Program-made: the position numbers and the translations under genes
Notes under the pieces: generated by a model
What the model was told of the DNA's origin: nothing
Databases searched by the model: none
The model's input: only the letters and a program-made list of their open reading frames with translations
From: Gymnogyps californianus
Lineage: Eukaryota > Chordata > Aves > Accipitriformes > Cathartidae
Direction of reading: 5' to 3'
NCBI RefSeq assembly: GCF_018139145.2
Contig: NC_059475.1
Location: 11,766,437-11,830,436, forward strand
DNA: 64,000 nt
Shown here: piece after piece, positions 23,201 to 37,449 of the stretch
Layout of the letters: each line of letters opens with the position of its first letter
How positions within the stretch are numbered: position 1 is the stretch's first letter

Positions 23201-26200
23201 GGTTATCAGCACTTGTCAGTCTGACTCAGTCTATTCAAACCCAAGTTGGTCTGTCTGGATTTACAAGGAACTTTTTGCAAAGAAAATATTTACTCTTGCT
23301 GCCCTCCACTGTTGAGGGAAATGGGAATCTCATTCATAATTAGAGCTATTGATCTTTGAACTGCACCTTTTCACAGCTCCCTGGACTCAGAAGATAAGCC
23401 AAATGTTTTTTCCTCCCCTGAAGAACTCATGTTTTGTCACTCAATGCAATCCTAACTAGGACAACTGTCAACAACATGGACTTAACACAAACCTGTAAAG
23501 CATTACAAACCTCCAACGAAAACAGTACATATGACTTACAGATGTGACATGAGGCAATTGTCTTGTTTTAATCTAAGACTTCATAAACAACTTCGTCCAG
23601 CACTTAAACATCCTGCTACCCCCACCTCTATACGCTGCCAAAATGCTTCCTCCATCTGTGATGTCTAGATGCTATAAGCATCTAGAACAGTAGTGTTCCA
23701 ATTTGACCTCTAGGCATAATACAACATAACAGAGTAAATAATCATAAGTATTTCCAGTGGTTCGCTATGCTAAACAAGCAAGCAATCAAAACAAAGAATA
23801 GGGAATAAGTCTGTTCAAAGATCTGCCAGCTAAAACAGGTAAGTAACAGTAAGGAGCACAAAGCAACTTTGAGAACTCCATCCAGTTTCTTTCTCCAGCT
23901 TATAACAGCTCAAGAAGAACTATTAGCTTGTCAGTAGAGCACAAACGGAGATTGTCACCCTGGAGTTTCTTTAGCGTGGACCCATGGGCAATGCCAGAAC
24001 AGATGCTCACTTGGCAAGCTCAGTGTGTTGGACCATGCCCACTTAACAGAATTGTCCCTCTAACACAGCTCGGCCAAAAGGAATTCCAAATTAAACAGAC
24101 AAAAGTGGGAGAGCAAGCTTCCTCTCTCAACTTTTGTATAGTGAATAATTTGGCATTAGATATCTATTGTTTTGCTTAGGAATGGTAATTGCAGGAATGA
24201 AGGGAGACAGAACAGAATCTGAAGATACGTAGTTGAACTATAACTCTGAAGAAAAAAAAACAAAACAGTCTATTTAGGCAAACACACACGTGAAAAGTGG
24301 AATGCAAATTTTACTTAAATAATATCTCCCATAGATGTACTTGCAGTAGCCATACATAAAGTCTTGATGTGCTGAACTGTATAAAAACAAATACAGTTAA
24401 AGAGACTACACTAGCCATCAAACTCCCTGACTAAAAGGGATCAAAGATTAACATCTCTGAACTATAGTGCAGTATATGAACAATGCATATGACTCTGGAT
24501 AAAGATAAAGCTTGCCTGTACCTGACAAATTGCGTATTTTTTCCAAAAAAACCAGAACACATACAAACAAAAATCTTAAAAGTGAATGCTCTATTGTTAT
24601 CTCAGCAACAGTTTCCTATTTGTAGTCAGACCCTTTGAGGATATAAACCAAGGACACCTGATTTAATGTTCCATGCAAAAAAAAGGGCAGAATGAAGGTT
24701 GAGAAATGGAGCACTTAAACCCCAGAAAATGACAAGTATTAAAATGCCCATTGGATACATCAGCTACATCACAGTACAGAGAGATGTATACATTTTGAGG
24801 AAAGAGGGTTGATTAAAAAAATTTTAGCACAGGTAGACATTACCTACTTGACTTAATCCCAGACAGAGAATGCTCATGTGAACAAAGATTTTACAGTTGC
24901 CTCACTTAAAACTTGAAGTTCAAATATGGACTGGGAACGAACACTGAATGTTGAGAGCTATTTAGGAAAGTCTGGTGCTGTAGATGCCAGCTGTCATATT
25001 TTGATGAGGCAAGAATAAAGCATCCCAAAATTCATCCAAGTGTGCTGAGCGAGGTTATTCTGTTCAGACTTTATTTCTCAGCACATACAAGTTTTTACAT
25101 GTACCTTTTACTACATCCCTTTTACCTCCAAGGTGTTGCTATGTTTTTTGTGAAATCTAGAACACGTGCTAGTGGGGTAAGAGGACAAATACTTACTACT
25201 TAATAGCAGTTGTGGTTTGTATCAGGCTCATCTAAAGGAAAAACCATCTTAAAATTGCATTCTCATTTTGTGTATCAATGAAACCACACTGAAATCCATG
25301 GAAATATTCTGTTTCAGACAACCCGTTACAACAAATGACATGTTTATGAACTTTTTGTTTTATTTCACTTCACTGAAATGGCTACTAGCAATACAAAGCA
25401 ATTGGAAGTCTTCTGCTGTCTGCCCTATCATGCCTGTGCCTGCTAAGGGTTCTAGCAAGACAGTTCCTCTGAGAATTTATTTAGTTATTATATGCAGGGA
25501 AATCTGGCACACTACAGCCAAGGAACATCTCTGGAATTTCAGAAGTAATCAAGACAAAAGAGGAGCAGGATACATCTGACTGATGTCTACAGCATTATTC
25601 ATCTAAGTACAAAAGCTTGGGATCCACACACTGTATCTGTATTGGCTCTCTGCCAGTCTTGCTTATGTTACCAGCTAGGGACAAATCTTCAAAAATGCAG
25701 GTTTACTTCATCACTTTTTTGCCCTAGTATTCATCTTATTTTCCCCCCTCTTGAGAAAGCCTCCTTCTTCACACAACATTTTTAAATGCTGTGGACTAGA
25801 AATGCTGTAGAACTCCATATGCGTATTTCAGAGTTCACAAGCAGTTATTTGAATATTCTAGAGCTGAGAAAACTCAGGTACAGGATGAAAGCCAAGAGTC
25901 AGTTCTGGGGTTCCCATTGTAATCAGCTCATAAAGCACTTCTATTTGAAGCAACTACAGAAAACCATTCTTCAAACCTAGTTTCTCCACTTATAGCCGAG
26001 CACTTGGAGTGTAATCTCCAGGAGCACTTTTATCTGCTTTTTAAACACAAATACTAGTGATTGATTTTCTTTTTTTTTTTTCCCCCCTTTAAGTGAAGTT
26101 TCAGCTGGGAATGATTCGGGCATGAGAAATGCTTGATGAACTCATCAGCATTAACAGTTCTTTGAAAGCTATTCCATTTATGGAGGAAAATAATCAGATT

Positions 26201-29200
26201 TCTTTTCCCTTTGAGATGCACTGATGGTAGAACGATGTAGAATACAGCTCTGTAGCATGAAATAGTGAACTACCTAATTCCACTTCAGAAATAGCTTTCA
26301 GTGTTAATATGTACTATTTGGGTAATTTTGCTAACAAGTAAAATCATTAAAAGTGGGACAATACAAACGTAATCAACTAGAATGCCTAAATGAAAAACAA
26401 ACCTCATTATAAAACAATAGCACCTTGGTTTGGAGAGAAAACAGTATAGATTACCTTAGATTCCTTGAGTTAGGGAAATTGTTGGCAACATGACACACAC
26501 TGATGCAGACGAGCTACTAGTTGACATCAAATTTTTAAGTTCAAACTTGTAGCCAGTTTGAGCACAGCCAGGTAACGTGAAAGTTGGGGCTGCTGTCTGA
26601 ACACCTGACATATTCAAAGTCCTTTCAAAATCCCAATCTAAAAAACATTAACTTTGTGGTTTCAAGGAGAATCCATATAATGTTAGCCATATTATTACTG
26701 AAAAATTGCCAAGTTGCTAAAGAACTTGACATAAATCCTCTTGGCATAAAGTTTTCTAAATACTCAAGCTTTTGTGCCTGAGAAATTAGGTGCACAAACA
26801 GAATCAGCTATGTATTCTCATGATCTTCACCAAAGAAGTGATCAGATAAAGTTTGTCAAATCAGAGACTCAGAAAAGCTACTTTGAAATCAGTCTTGAGG
26901 ACCCAACTTTGAATGCTTAGTCAATCAATAGAAGTGACAAACACAATTCAGAATGAATATAAAACAGTTAAGTATTTTTCTAATAATCTCCTCTTCATTT
27001 CATTACAATGACCAATGGCAAAATCCACTAATATAATGTTTACATGGAAACTGGCTGAACAATTCCTGGAACACTTTGATCTTAAAATTACCAGATGTTT
27101 CTTTGAATTATTTATGTGCATAAACATCTCCTGCTAAATACAGTCCTGTCCTCTACAGTCGTCTTGAATGAAAACATCAGAAAGGAGGAACCGGTTGGTT
27201 AATATGAAGCTTCCTGTCATTAGACAGGATTTCCTTCACCAGAAGTAACAGCCATTATTAATAAAGAATTGAAAGGTGCCCCTAGAGTCTTTACTGTAGT
27301 GAGCTTATTTGAGACATACTTATTTTTCAATATTTTCAGTGGGTTTATATTCCATCTAGACATGAGGAATGTGATAGGGAAGGTTTTAAAGTAAATTGCA
27401 GCAATTTATTATTTATATGTCTTAGAGCTAATTCTCAACAAAGAATTCTTTAGTTTAGATTTACAGTACAGTGGTGAACCAGAGGATATAATAAAAAGCA
27501 CACTGTCCCATTTCATAGTAATTTGTCAAACGTGATGTGCTGATAGGGGACCTGCAAAGGGAATTGTCAAAACTCCCTGGCCTTCATCCATGTGCTCTGA
27601 ATATCTCAAATTTCCAGACTTACAAGTTGCTTTTAAAAGGAGAAGAGGAAAACAAAAACAGTACTTTTCCATTATGAAAGATTTTGTCCTTATGTAAGTT
27701 CTAAATTGAAGACCAGATGACAGTAGTTAATTAAGGTCCACACACTAGAAGTGTCCCAAGCTAGGTAAATGGAATAAGAGAAAAACAAGTGTTTAAAAAA
27801 CAAACAAACAAAACATGAAGAATTAATATAAGCTTTGACCTAACCCAAATACTGCCAACCTTGTCATAGCTGAACTGGCAAATCCTATTACAAGCTCAGC
27901 TTTAGCAGAATTGATTTCACATGTGTTTTACTTGAGGGGGCCACATATTCCTCCTTTCCACACTGTGGGAAAGCCTTCCAGAGCAGTCATCAAGCCAAGA
28001 ATGACTTCCAGAGCAGTCATCAAGCCTGGAAGATTTCACTGTGGGTGAAATTCACACTTACATAAAAAGTGTTCCTTGATATCAGGAAGTCCAGGCAGCT
28101 TTTAAAGTCCTAGTCATTGCCAGGTGAGAGGCAATAAGTACTCAGCAATTTCAAAAACAGGTTTCTGACTTAGATGTCTCAAGTAAAGGGTAAATCGCCC
28201 TGATTTTTAAGCTCTCATCTCCTGTCTGCTTTTTGTTTTGGTTTATTTTTCTGAGTAAAATAAAGGTTACATTAAATGTAGTTTTGTCTCGACTTTATTT
28301 CAAGCAAGGTTAGTAAAGGAAAAGATAACGTCTTCTTGACTGAATGATACCACAGGCAAGAGTGGATGAACTTTCAGACATGGAAGACCCTTACCAGGTT
28401 TGTTTGAAATATGTTTGAAAGGAGAGACAATAAGAAAGTGAAAAACACGAGAACAAAAATGAAAGGAAGAGAGGAGTAATGAAAACAAGTTACAGCCCTT
28501 GCAGATGTAGAAAAAAAAAAACATTACTAGCTGATTCACCCTGTAACACATTAAGCTTGATTCATTAACAGAGAAGAACTGAAGTCTGACATTCCAGCCA
28601 CTGAAGAGCAGAGGAATTCTCACATCAGAAATAGACTTCTGGACTCTGGTGGAGGAAGGGAGAAAAGTGTTACACAGCAGAGAAGTTAGCGCATTGTTGG
28701 AGCTGCTTTCAGCAGCTGATAGAGAATCAGCCCATTTCTTGACCTTTTATGAAAAAGAATTCAGTACGTACACTTGCAGAGGGTAAGTCATGCCATATGT
28801 CCTACTTTAGGCATTTCCCTTCCTCTCTGAGAAAAGAGAGTATCAAAAGGTGAACATATTTCCCTTGCCGTTTAGGAGAGCTTAAAGCAGAACTCTTCAT
28901 CACAGGCTCTATAGGTTATCTTCCACTTCACCCAGGAATTCTAACATCATTATTACTATTGTTTGGAAAATTCCCATGTCTCTTCTTTTCATCTAACTCC
29001 ATGATTCTCTCTTGATTTCCCTATAAATCAGATACTAAAACCTGCCTTTTATCCTTTGCAAAACATGGCTCACCTGCAAAGCCGTTCGAAGCCTCAGAAT
29101 ACAAAGATCCTGATTCACGCGCTGATGTTCTGTGCCCCTAGTACAGAAGTCGGCCTTTCCCACATCAGCGTAATTCTCAGCTTGTTATTTTAACATGTTC

Positions 29201-31001
29201 AAAACCCTGCAGCTGGACTAATGACAGTTAAAATCAATGGATTAATCATAGGAAGGTCTCATACCTCTCTTCTGCTATACCATACCACCTTCTTAGCTCC
29301 TCTGTTAGCATAAATATGGCACCAATTAGCCACTTTCATGCATGACAGGACTCACTAATTTCAAATACAGAGTAAACAATTATTCTGCACAGATATATAA
29401 AAAATTAGATTATCAATTGTTTTCTCTTTAGTTTTCAGATAAAGAATAGCAGGTATAGTCCCATAAACTAAATTGACAGGATTCATCAATAACAACGCTA
29501 TTACATATAGAGCACACATAGCTTTTTTGTAGTTTTTCCCCTATAAATGAGCAATTTAAAAGGAATATATCAAACAGGACAGCCTCAGACTTCATTTAGA
29601 TTTTGCTAGGGGAATCTTAAGGAACACAATATTTTCCATAAACAGAATACAACTCCTCTCTCCATCTTTGAAATCTCAGGCCTTTCTTTCAGGGAATCTT
29701 TATCAGAAATTAGCCAATTTAGATAGTGCTCATTCCCAAGCAAGTAAAAAGTTGTGAATATATCAGAATGCATAGGACTTAAGCACACATTCTGGTGTAC
29801 CTCGCTGAAAGTTACATGGTGTATTTAAGCAGGCATCCATTGCGGTCTAAGAATTACCTAGCCTTAAAACATTAGTTAATCTTTTAGGCAGATAAAAATC
29901 AGAGTTAGGACTTCATCCATGAAGCTACACATAGCTTAAGAAGAAACAAATGACGATGTAACTGAGCTAGTTCCAGAACCTTTCAGAAGCACTCATAATC
30001 CAATGAATGTCAGAATTGTAGGGTTTTAATCATATGCATCTGTTCTCATGACAGATGATTGCACATGTGCAGTAATTCAAGAGAAACCCCCTTTTCTGTC
30101 TATACCTCAAGACAATATTTGGTTGTGGCACAAGTGTTTCCAGAGTGTCTATTAAGTTATTACAAAAGGAAAAAACCTCTTCCACTGCGTACTGATCAAC
30201 TGGAAAATTCTGTCTGCCAAAAATCCTACTGGCTATAGCAGAACTAGGATATCATCCTGGCATCCACTGGCTTATTGCATGCTAGTATAGTGTCTATGTC
30301 TATAGTCATCCTTTGAAATTAAATGCCACTGAATAGAAAGGTATTGAGCTTACCCAAAAAGCAGTAAGCAAAAATGAGCAACCATGAGATATGCTGTAGA
30401 GTCAGAAATCTGTGGTGCTGCAGCTCTGGGGTTTATGTTGCTCTAGAGACTATGATATCAGAGAATAATACTGTGGTGTAGATTCAGGGGAGAAAATACA
30501 GATAGATTAGACACAGTAAAGAAGAGACAGACAGATGATACTGCCATCCCCATCTGAAAGCTTTATAAATCATGACATTAGTTTTAAAAATGATATGAAA
30601 AGCTATTCACTTGTATAAATTCTCTGGCTTCTATGTATTCAGATGAGATTTTCCAAAGTACTTTAATTTTTTTTTATTTAATAATAAATACAAAAATAAT
30701 AAATAAGACAATATTCTTATGAAAGTCTGATATTTCAGACCTGAGACTAAAACAAAACCTTTCTTACCACAGGAAATTATGACATCTGAAACATTAAGGA
30801 AAACTTATGGAAAGCTTTCAGGGTTTCTGTTCTGCCTTCTCCATGCTTTAGGAACAGCTACTTGCATTCAAAGGTAATAGAAGATAGCTTGGGAAAGACA
30901 TAGTGGGTGCATGGAAAGGTAGCAAAGCCAAAAGAACATTTACTCATCAAAAAAAATTTGAAGGTAAGAAATCAATATTAATTTTCATGATATTGTCTCA
31001 A
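20271..31001. other. Gene-free intergenic stretch
   Basis: Nothing beyond a 30-bp-period duplication (27975-28026) and short homopolymer tracts is supportable. Open frames, for example 21261-21668 (-), 25268-25579 (+) and 28300-28623 (-), lack known motifs, conserved splice context and a plausible gene neighbourhood. Confidence 0.5.
27975..28026. repeat. 22-bp perfect duplication, 30-bp period
   Basis: The word CTTCCAGAGCAGTCATCAAG plus CC occurs at 27975-27996 and again, identical, at 28005-28026, separated by 8 bp. The perfect identity suggests a fairly recent local duplication or slippage event. Confidence 0.9.
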
Positions 31002-31090
31002 TGTATATGTGTGTGTATATATATATACATATATGCTTTCAGTTTATATTTCCAAATGAGCTGGGGGGAGACGGGGGGGGGGGGGGGGGG
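31002..31090. repeat. TG/TA microsatellite followed by 18-bp poly(G)
   Basis: A short alternating TG then TA stretch (about 31006-31035) is followed, after 37 bp of ordinary sequence, by GGGGGGAGAC and an uninterrupted 18-G run at 31073-31090. Both are read directly. Confidence 0.85.
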
Positions 31091-32339
31091 AAAGGCATGA
31101 AATACATTTAATCCTAAAATTTCGCTTATGTAAAGTAACAAGATGTCAAGGGCTTTTTACTGAAGTTTCTTCCACTGACATTCTTAATGTCTGCTTTTGA
31201 AATTTTAAAATTATGTGCCTTGTTTCTATTCATTCTTCAGCCTGACCTTCCTAAAATGACCAAGCTGATATTGTGATTAATGAGCCAATTATTTTCTTCT
31301 GAGACATGGAACAAAACAAATAGCCTATTCCCCTCCAATTTACTCTTTTAATAAATAGTTCTCCCCCCCCCCCCTTTTTTTAACCTCTGTGTTCATACCT
31401 GAAAGTTTATGATGGATTTCCTATGCAATTCATTCCCTAAATTAATAGGATCTGAACAAGGCAGGCTAGAAATGTAGGCTTTTACTTGCCTTTGGTATTA
31501 AAGTAAGATGTAAATATAACTTTACTATTCTTAAGTGAGAAACACTCAGAAGGGAGGCTGACAGGAGTCCAAAAAGGAAAAAGCATGCACTTGAAGACAG
31601 TCACCCTCCATACAATGCTCTAAGTTATGAAGGCATCAGCTTTCTTCTCCTGTGTTCCTGATGTATATTTTCACAATTTATTCCAAGAAGTGTCCTTGAC
31701 AAATTTGAGAAAGGTACAGTTGCAACAAAAGAATTTGAAAATTCTTTTTTATAAATGAATTTGAAAAACGACTTCTAAGCCACATGGGTGGAGACTGTAC
31801 ATTTAAAGGAGAAAGGAAAAAAGGGAAAGAAGGAAAAATAATAATAAAAAAAAAACTGTGGGAAAAGCTTTCTTCATCCAAGGAGCACTGAAGTTAAAAC
31901 AAATAAATATGCTGTCATGGCATAAAGGGAAATGCATTATATTATACTCTTGGGAGATTATTTAATAGCAATAATGCAAACTGTACAAGGACCATGACTT
32001 CTAAACTACAGGTCTTGAGAAACTCATGCACCCTTGAACAGCTGCAAAACACCAGTTCCTCCTTCCTCTTTCAGCTATGAAGCCTTTGGCAATTTGGTAT
32101 CTGCCAGTGTTAGCTGCAAAAGAACTCGACTTTTGATGGGTACAGACAGTTGTACAGACAGCACTGAGTCTACCTGTGATAAGAAACAGTTTGATATGCA
32201 GAGTAAACACATGGCTTTTCTTCAGCATTTTTTGTTTCTTCCGGCTAGTAGTTTCATTTTATTTTTGATAATTTACAAAAGACAGGAGAGAGAAGCATCT
32301 CTTAGGCAGTTGAGAAGATAACAGTGCACGACTCCCAGT
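31091..32339. other. Gene-free stretch
   Basis: A C12 run followed by T7 lies at 31363-31381, and an A-rich tract at about 31810-31856. No gene or transposon body was recognised. Confidence 0.5.
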
Positions 32340-32700
32340 TCAGAAAAATTCCTTATTATGCTCTGTGTACTGCTCTGAGTACCAGGCCCTCAGAAAAACA
32401 TGATGATAAAAAACCAGGGTCCCTGTTCTGCAGCATTTAATTTGAGGATCTAGTTCCGTGCTCCTGTGGTGCCTTCCACTGGAAGACTTCCCTTTCCTCT
32501 ACAAACTACAATGGCCTAATTGCCAATATACCTGTCAGGCTGACAATTATCAGCTTGACAAACAGCCAATCAAAAAACCCAACAAAAAAAACCAAAACCA
32601 AAGCACAGATTGGGGAAATAACTTGCCCAAGGTTACTTATCAAGTCTGTCAGAAATAACAAAAATCAGACTCAGTCTGAACTCCAGACAGCCACAAAACT
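32340..32700 (+). repeat. Long ancient MIR/SINE-like element
   Basis: Two diagnostic parts are in the right order and orientation. The first is 'acatgatgataaaaaaccag' with 'ggtccctgttctgcagcatt' at about 32398-32440. The second is 'ggggaaataacttgcccaag' with 'gttacttatcaagtctgtca' at about 32611-32650, followed by a CAGACTCAGTCTGAACTCCAGAC tail-like stretch. The middle carries an A/C-rich tract. The match is from memory of the family layout; ends are approximate. Confidence 0.6.
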
Positions 32701-34674
32701 TCCTTTCCTCCTGAATCTTGGTTAGTTCAAATGATACATAATCTGTTTGTGGAGTTAGCGCTGCTGTTTGCGACATGCCACAGATGGGAGACCACCATTT
32801 TGAACAATTCCAGGTGACTCAATATAGGGGATGCAAAATACTCAAGGCACAAACTTTAGTGTTCAGATTTAGAAATACCTTTGAATACAAAGGATAACCT
32901 ATTGCTTTCCCCATCTATTTCAGAATCCAACAAATAATTTGTCCCCATTCAGTGCTGCAGGTTGCCTGGATAGCAAATTAAAATATTTATCACCTTTCTG
33001 TGAACCCCTAATCAATTCCACCTCTGTCTAAGTGGGGGATATAGATGCATGGCACAGCAGCCAATCTCTTCCAGCTCTGAATGAACAATCACATGAAGAA
33101 AAACACTCAGAAATCTTTCTTTTCCTATCTACTAAACACAGATCCTAGAAGTACTGAGCATTATAAGACTTTTGGTTGATAATTACGTTTTGGATTGTGT
33201 ATCAGCCTATGAACTGTGAAGAATGCAAAGGTGCTGAAACACGTTTTAGACAACTTGTATCTTACAAGAATGTTTTTGCTACTGACACATAAAACTCATC
33301 TGTCCTCTTTTATTCTTAGCACCTAAAAAGAGTCTGTTATCCTCAGACTCTGATTTCGTACCAGTGGCTACGTAATCCCTAAGCAAAGCTTCATAGTGCG
33401 TATTTGAGGAATTCTGCTGATTAACAGTTTTCCTTATCAATTAATAATCAAGATATTCTACACGCTACAGGCCAGCCTGTCTTATTAATGTTTACATTTG
33501 TCAGTGTATTAACAGTCATACTTCTACATCAAAACTTGAGAAGTAAAATTATCTTACACAGAAAATGATAAAGACTCTCAAAAGCACACGCACAGATGAG
33601 ATCAGTACTAGGGCACTCAAATATCTCCAGTGCTGAGTGTGGAAGCCAAGAACTTTCTATAGAATACTAAAATATAAAGGAAAAATCCTCATAATCTTTC
33701 AAGCAGAATTTTTGTTTGATCTTCAGTTGAAAGCAATTCAACTATTCTTTCTGATGAACTGCAAAATCCTATAGCTGAATTAAGTAAGTCATGCATAGTC
33801 TTTAGGAAATGAGAAAAGAACAGTTTGAACTTTGGAACTTCATACAGAAATTAGTAGAAAACTCATCTTGGTGGAAAGCTATTATTCAGGATGATTCTGT
33901 GCTCTAAATTAACACTGACTTTTGAAGAGTCCTGGAGAAACCTGTGCCACTTCAGCAAGCACTTATCGATATCTACAGAGTGCTGCTGGGTGGGGTTATG
34001 CACCATTTTAAACAGCTCCAGAAGTCTGACAGATAAACTGCAAGTTCAGGAAGCTTTCTCTTCAGTAGCTCTTTCTTGATGTAAGTGAAGTTAAGGCTCT
34101 GAAATTGCTTCTTTTTAAGAACTACAAAACTAAGAGAAATACTAGTAACTGTCTATGCCACCTCCAATGGTGAAAACTACCCTGTTTTAGAGGAAAAAGC
34201 AAGACAGCCTGCACCAAGCTGCTACAGACCACCTTTCCAAGTTTCCCGCATACTCAATCAGGTAGGAGTAGACTTTCCCTAAAACTTCAGCATTTACAAC
34301 CTACCCTGAACCTGGAAATCAAAGTGACCCATTTTCAAAAGAAAATCTTAAGTCATTAGCAATTACTGAAAATTTTAACCACAGCTTTTAAATAAATAAA
34401 TGGCCCATTTAAGACACTCAATTACAATTTGCTAAAATGCTGAGAGATGCAGCCCTTCTCTTCATCCTTCCCCCTCACCTCCTGAACTCCTTGAAATACA
34501 CTAGCTGAATCAGTATTATATTAAACCTCTTATTTTCTGTGTTCAGCATCTTCATATTTTAGCACTCTTCCAGTATTCAGAGAAGAGCAACCATTTTGTT
34601 CTCAGACATTAAGCCCCTCAAACTAATAACACTGCTTGGTTTTTATTTGAAAGAACAAAAACACAAGCCGTTAA

Positions 34675-34730
34675 TACCAAGAAAACAAAAACAAAACAAA
34701 AAAACAACCCAACCCAAACCAAAAACCCCG
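34675..34730. repeat. A/C-rich low-complexity tract
   Basis: A run of A interrupted by C singletons and CC/CCC words (AACCCAACCCAAACC). It resembles in composition the complement of the G/T tracts elsewhere in the window. Confidence 0.75.
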
Positions 34731-37020
34731 AATTCTGAATCTCCATGCTCATGACTAATGGAAAACCTATGAACACATGCTGGTCACAAGGACAGAATTT
34801 TAACCCACAATATGGTTAGAGAAAGAAATGGAAAAAAAGGGTATGATGTTCGAGTCTGAGCTACATTAAAAGAAAGCGTACACAATGGTCATGCAGGTTT
34901 AGCTTACTCTGTAAGGACATCAGAAAACCAAGTTTGAATTATTCTTGTACCCGTGGCACGTTGTTCAAAACTAGCTCTATTTCTATGTCGCATGGCAGTA
35001 CTGAAATGCTTTGTAAAAATGAAATAAATTACCGCTATACTCTGAAAACCAAGGAAGGCATTACATGCATAGAATGGTTAAGAGCCTAGCCTCCGTAACT
35101 GCTCACCACCATTTCCTTTTCTGTTGCTGTGTATCTTAAAGCAAATAAAAGGCTCCTCTGGATAAATGCTGAGAAAAAGTTTTTTAAAAATCCACACTTA
35201 CTGAGATAATTTTATAACATTCTTGTTGCAAACTATCCTTCTTTAATCCTATCAACACCACTTAAAGAAAAGGACTCCAAAGCACAGCAAATAAAAACAA
35301 GTTGGGGTGACAGGTCTTTAAAAACAATACAGGGACATGAGATCAACAGACTGGGTTTGATAACTGTTGCCTTTTAATCCAGTGTCCCTGCTCCCACAAT
35401 AAGGCATGAGATTTAAATGAGATGCGCGAACACTGAAAGATAGGAAAGCAAATTTTTCTAACACTCAGTAGTTTTTAGGAAGAATATTAGTAGCTGCCCA
35501 ATAGCCTGAACAGTTTCACATGATATCTCTACTCTTGCATTAACAACAACAAAAAAAACCCAACATATACACGCCCCCCCCCCTCCCCCAAAGCCTACAG
35601 CTCATCACTGTGATTCAGTACAGAATTTTCTTCCAAGTCTGCCTTTCTGTATTAGAAGAGGAGAAAACAATGAGAACTTGAATGTATGGCAGAGAGCTGA
35701 TAGGCTGAGACAAATGACATATAATGAATCTTTTGAAATGAAGTCCCAAAAATACAGAAGTTAATTCTGTTACAAGGTAGTACAGAGTATTTAATTTGTT
35801 ATAAAACAGGGTCTTTACCATGCTGGCTTATTATCTGAGATGTGCCAATCATTGCAGCCCAGTCTTCCCAGGGGTTTGAGCTACAAGCTCAGATCTTCAG
35901 AACCTGCTACATTCCTTATTCATGAATTGATACACTTTGATCAGCCATGCCAGTTACTCTTTCCTCCTCCCCATTTTCATCTTTCATCAGTCCCTTGACA
36001 AAATTCCATTTCAGACAAATGTATAGAGCAATGTTACATTCAGGGCAATTCACTGAAGATTATTTTCTATGGTAATTTCAGAAACAGATAAAAATCATAG
36101 ACCCCGTCACCAAATTTTCCTGACAGTCTCTTCCTTCTTACAAAAAAGCCTAACCATGCTCTATAAAGATTAAACTAAAAAACCACATCCTCACACCCAC
36201 CTGGGGAAAATATTCCTCATCTTTAAAGAGACTAAGAGTATGTAGCAGATGACATAAGCAAATTCAATACACACTATAAATAGATAACTTTAGCTGCACA
36301 TTAAGGTACACTTCTTAACAAGAGTGGTAAAAGGCGTTTGTAAGCAGTTGGCAGATTTTCTGTTTAATTTACTGTTTCTGTGGTGATGGGGTTAACCAAC
36401 GTTACTGAGGCTTTGATTAGATGGCAATCAATATTGGAATCAAAACCAAAATATATAGAATACAGAAAGCATATGAAGTGTACGGCCAAACGCAGTCATT
36501 GCGACTTCACAGCATTCTGCGCTACACATGATGGAGACAGGGCACTCTGTAAGGCTCCAGGGATTTTTTTGTTTTTATTATTTTATAATACTGCAAGTTC
36601 CTTAGACAAAGAAAATGAGAAACTATGGAATTCAGTGCATTTCAGAGGCAAGGGGCTGAGAGAAATTTCTCGTTTCCTGAAACTTTCCCCAGTTAGAGGG
36701 ATCAACTGTGGATACCCTTGTCTCAAAGACCAAAAACGGACAGTTTTTTGTGGTTGCCCTTTTCTGAATAAGAGTAGTACAAAAAGTCCAGTTTTAACTT
36801 AATCATAACAAGAATCTGCTCATTTATTCTACTGGTATTCAGAGATAAGGAAGCACAAAACAGATGTGAACTATAGTTGCTTCTGTCTGTTGTTGCTGAG
36901 CTCAGTATAGCTTTTAGTGTCCGATAGAAATTATCAACAAAAAAGCCTTTCAATTTTGAGAAGAAATACTGTGAATCTCAGCTGGGAATTTTCAAGCTTC
37001 CAGCATTTTGTCACTGATTA

Positions 37021-37063
37021 AAAGGAAAAAAAGAAAAGAAAAAGAAAAAAAGTAAAAAAAAAA
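37021..37063. repeat. Purine-rich (A/G) tract
   Basis: About 43 bp almost entirely of A with scattered G, read directly. Simple sequence lying about 390 bp left of the first LTR. Confidence 0.75.
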
Positions 37064-37449
37064 GTCTCGTTTTTCTCTCCTAAAATGGGAAGACCGTTTC
37101 CTTCCCAGCTATATGTACAAGGGGATAAGTAGGTTATAGATGTGCTCTTATTTTGTGCTCTTTAGCTCAGTACAGCTTCTGGGAGAGTAGGCATTGGCCC
37201 AAGAAAAATCAAGGTAAGACCATCTCCACTTCTTATATACAGAAAGACCTTACCTGCCTCATTTCCCTTTAAGTGACATAAAATTAAGTAACAAAAACCC
37301 ATAGCTCCATAAGAAAACTATATCTAAACTACTATAGACACTGATTTGACTGCCACAGAATATGAATGCTATTGCAATATTGAGAAGGCGTGACCCTCTT
37401 CATTACTTAAGTTGGCAGTTTTATTATACTGTCAGAATTTAAAGTGTGT

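Larger units (their letters stand above)
32701..37449. other. Gene-free stretch with simple repeats
   Basis: Simple tracts include an A/C-rich stretch at 34675-34730, a C-rich run at 35574-35589 and a purine tract at 37021-37063. No gene is supportable. The longest frame (36380-36802, +) has no recognisable motif. Confidence 0.5.

Noticed and set aside
27975..28026. CRISPR-like repeat-spacer pair
   Set aside because: Only two copies with an 8-bp spacer in a vertebrate context; it is a local duplication.
34840..34862. tRNA B-box-like word (GTTCGAGTCTGAG)
   Set aside because: No matching A box at the right distance and no cloverleaf arms; not a tRNA.
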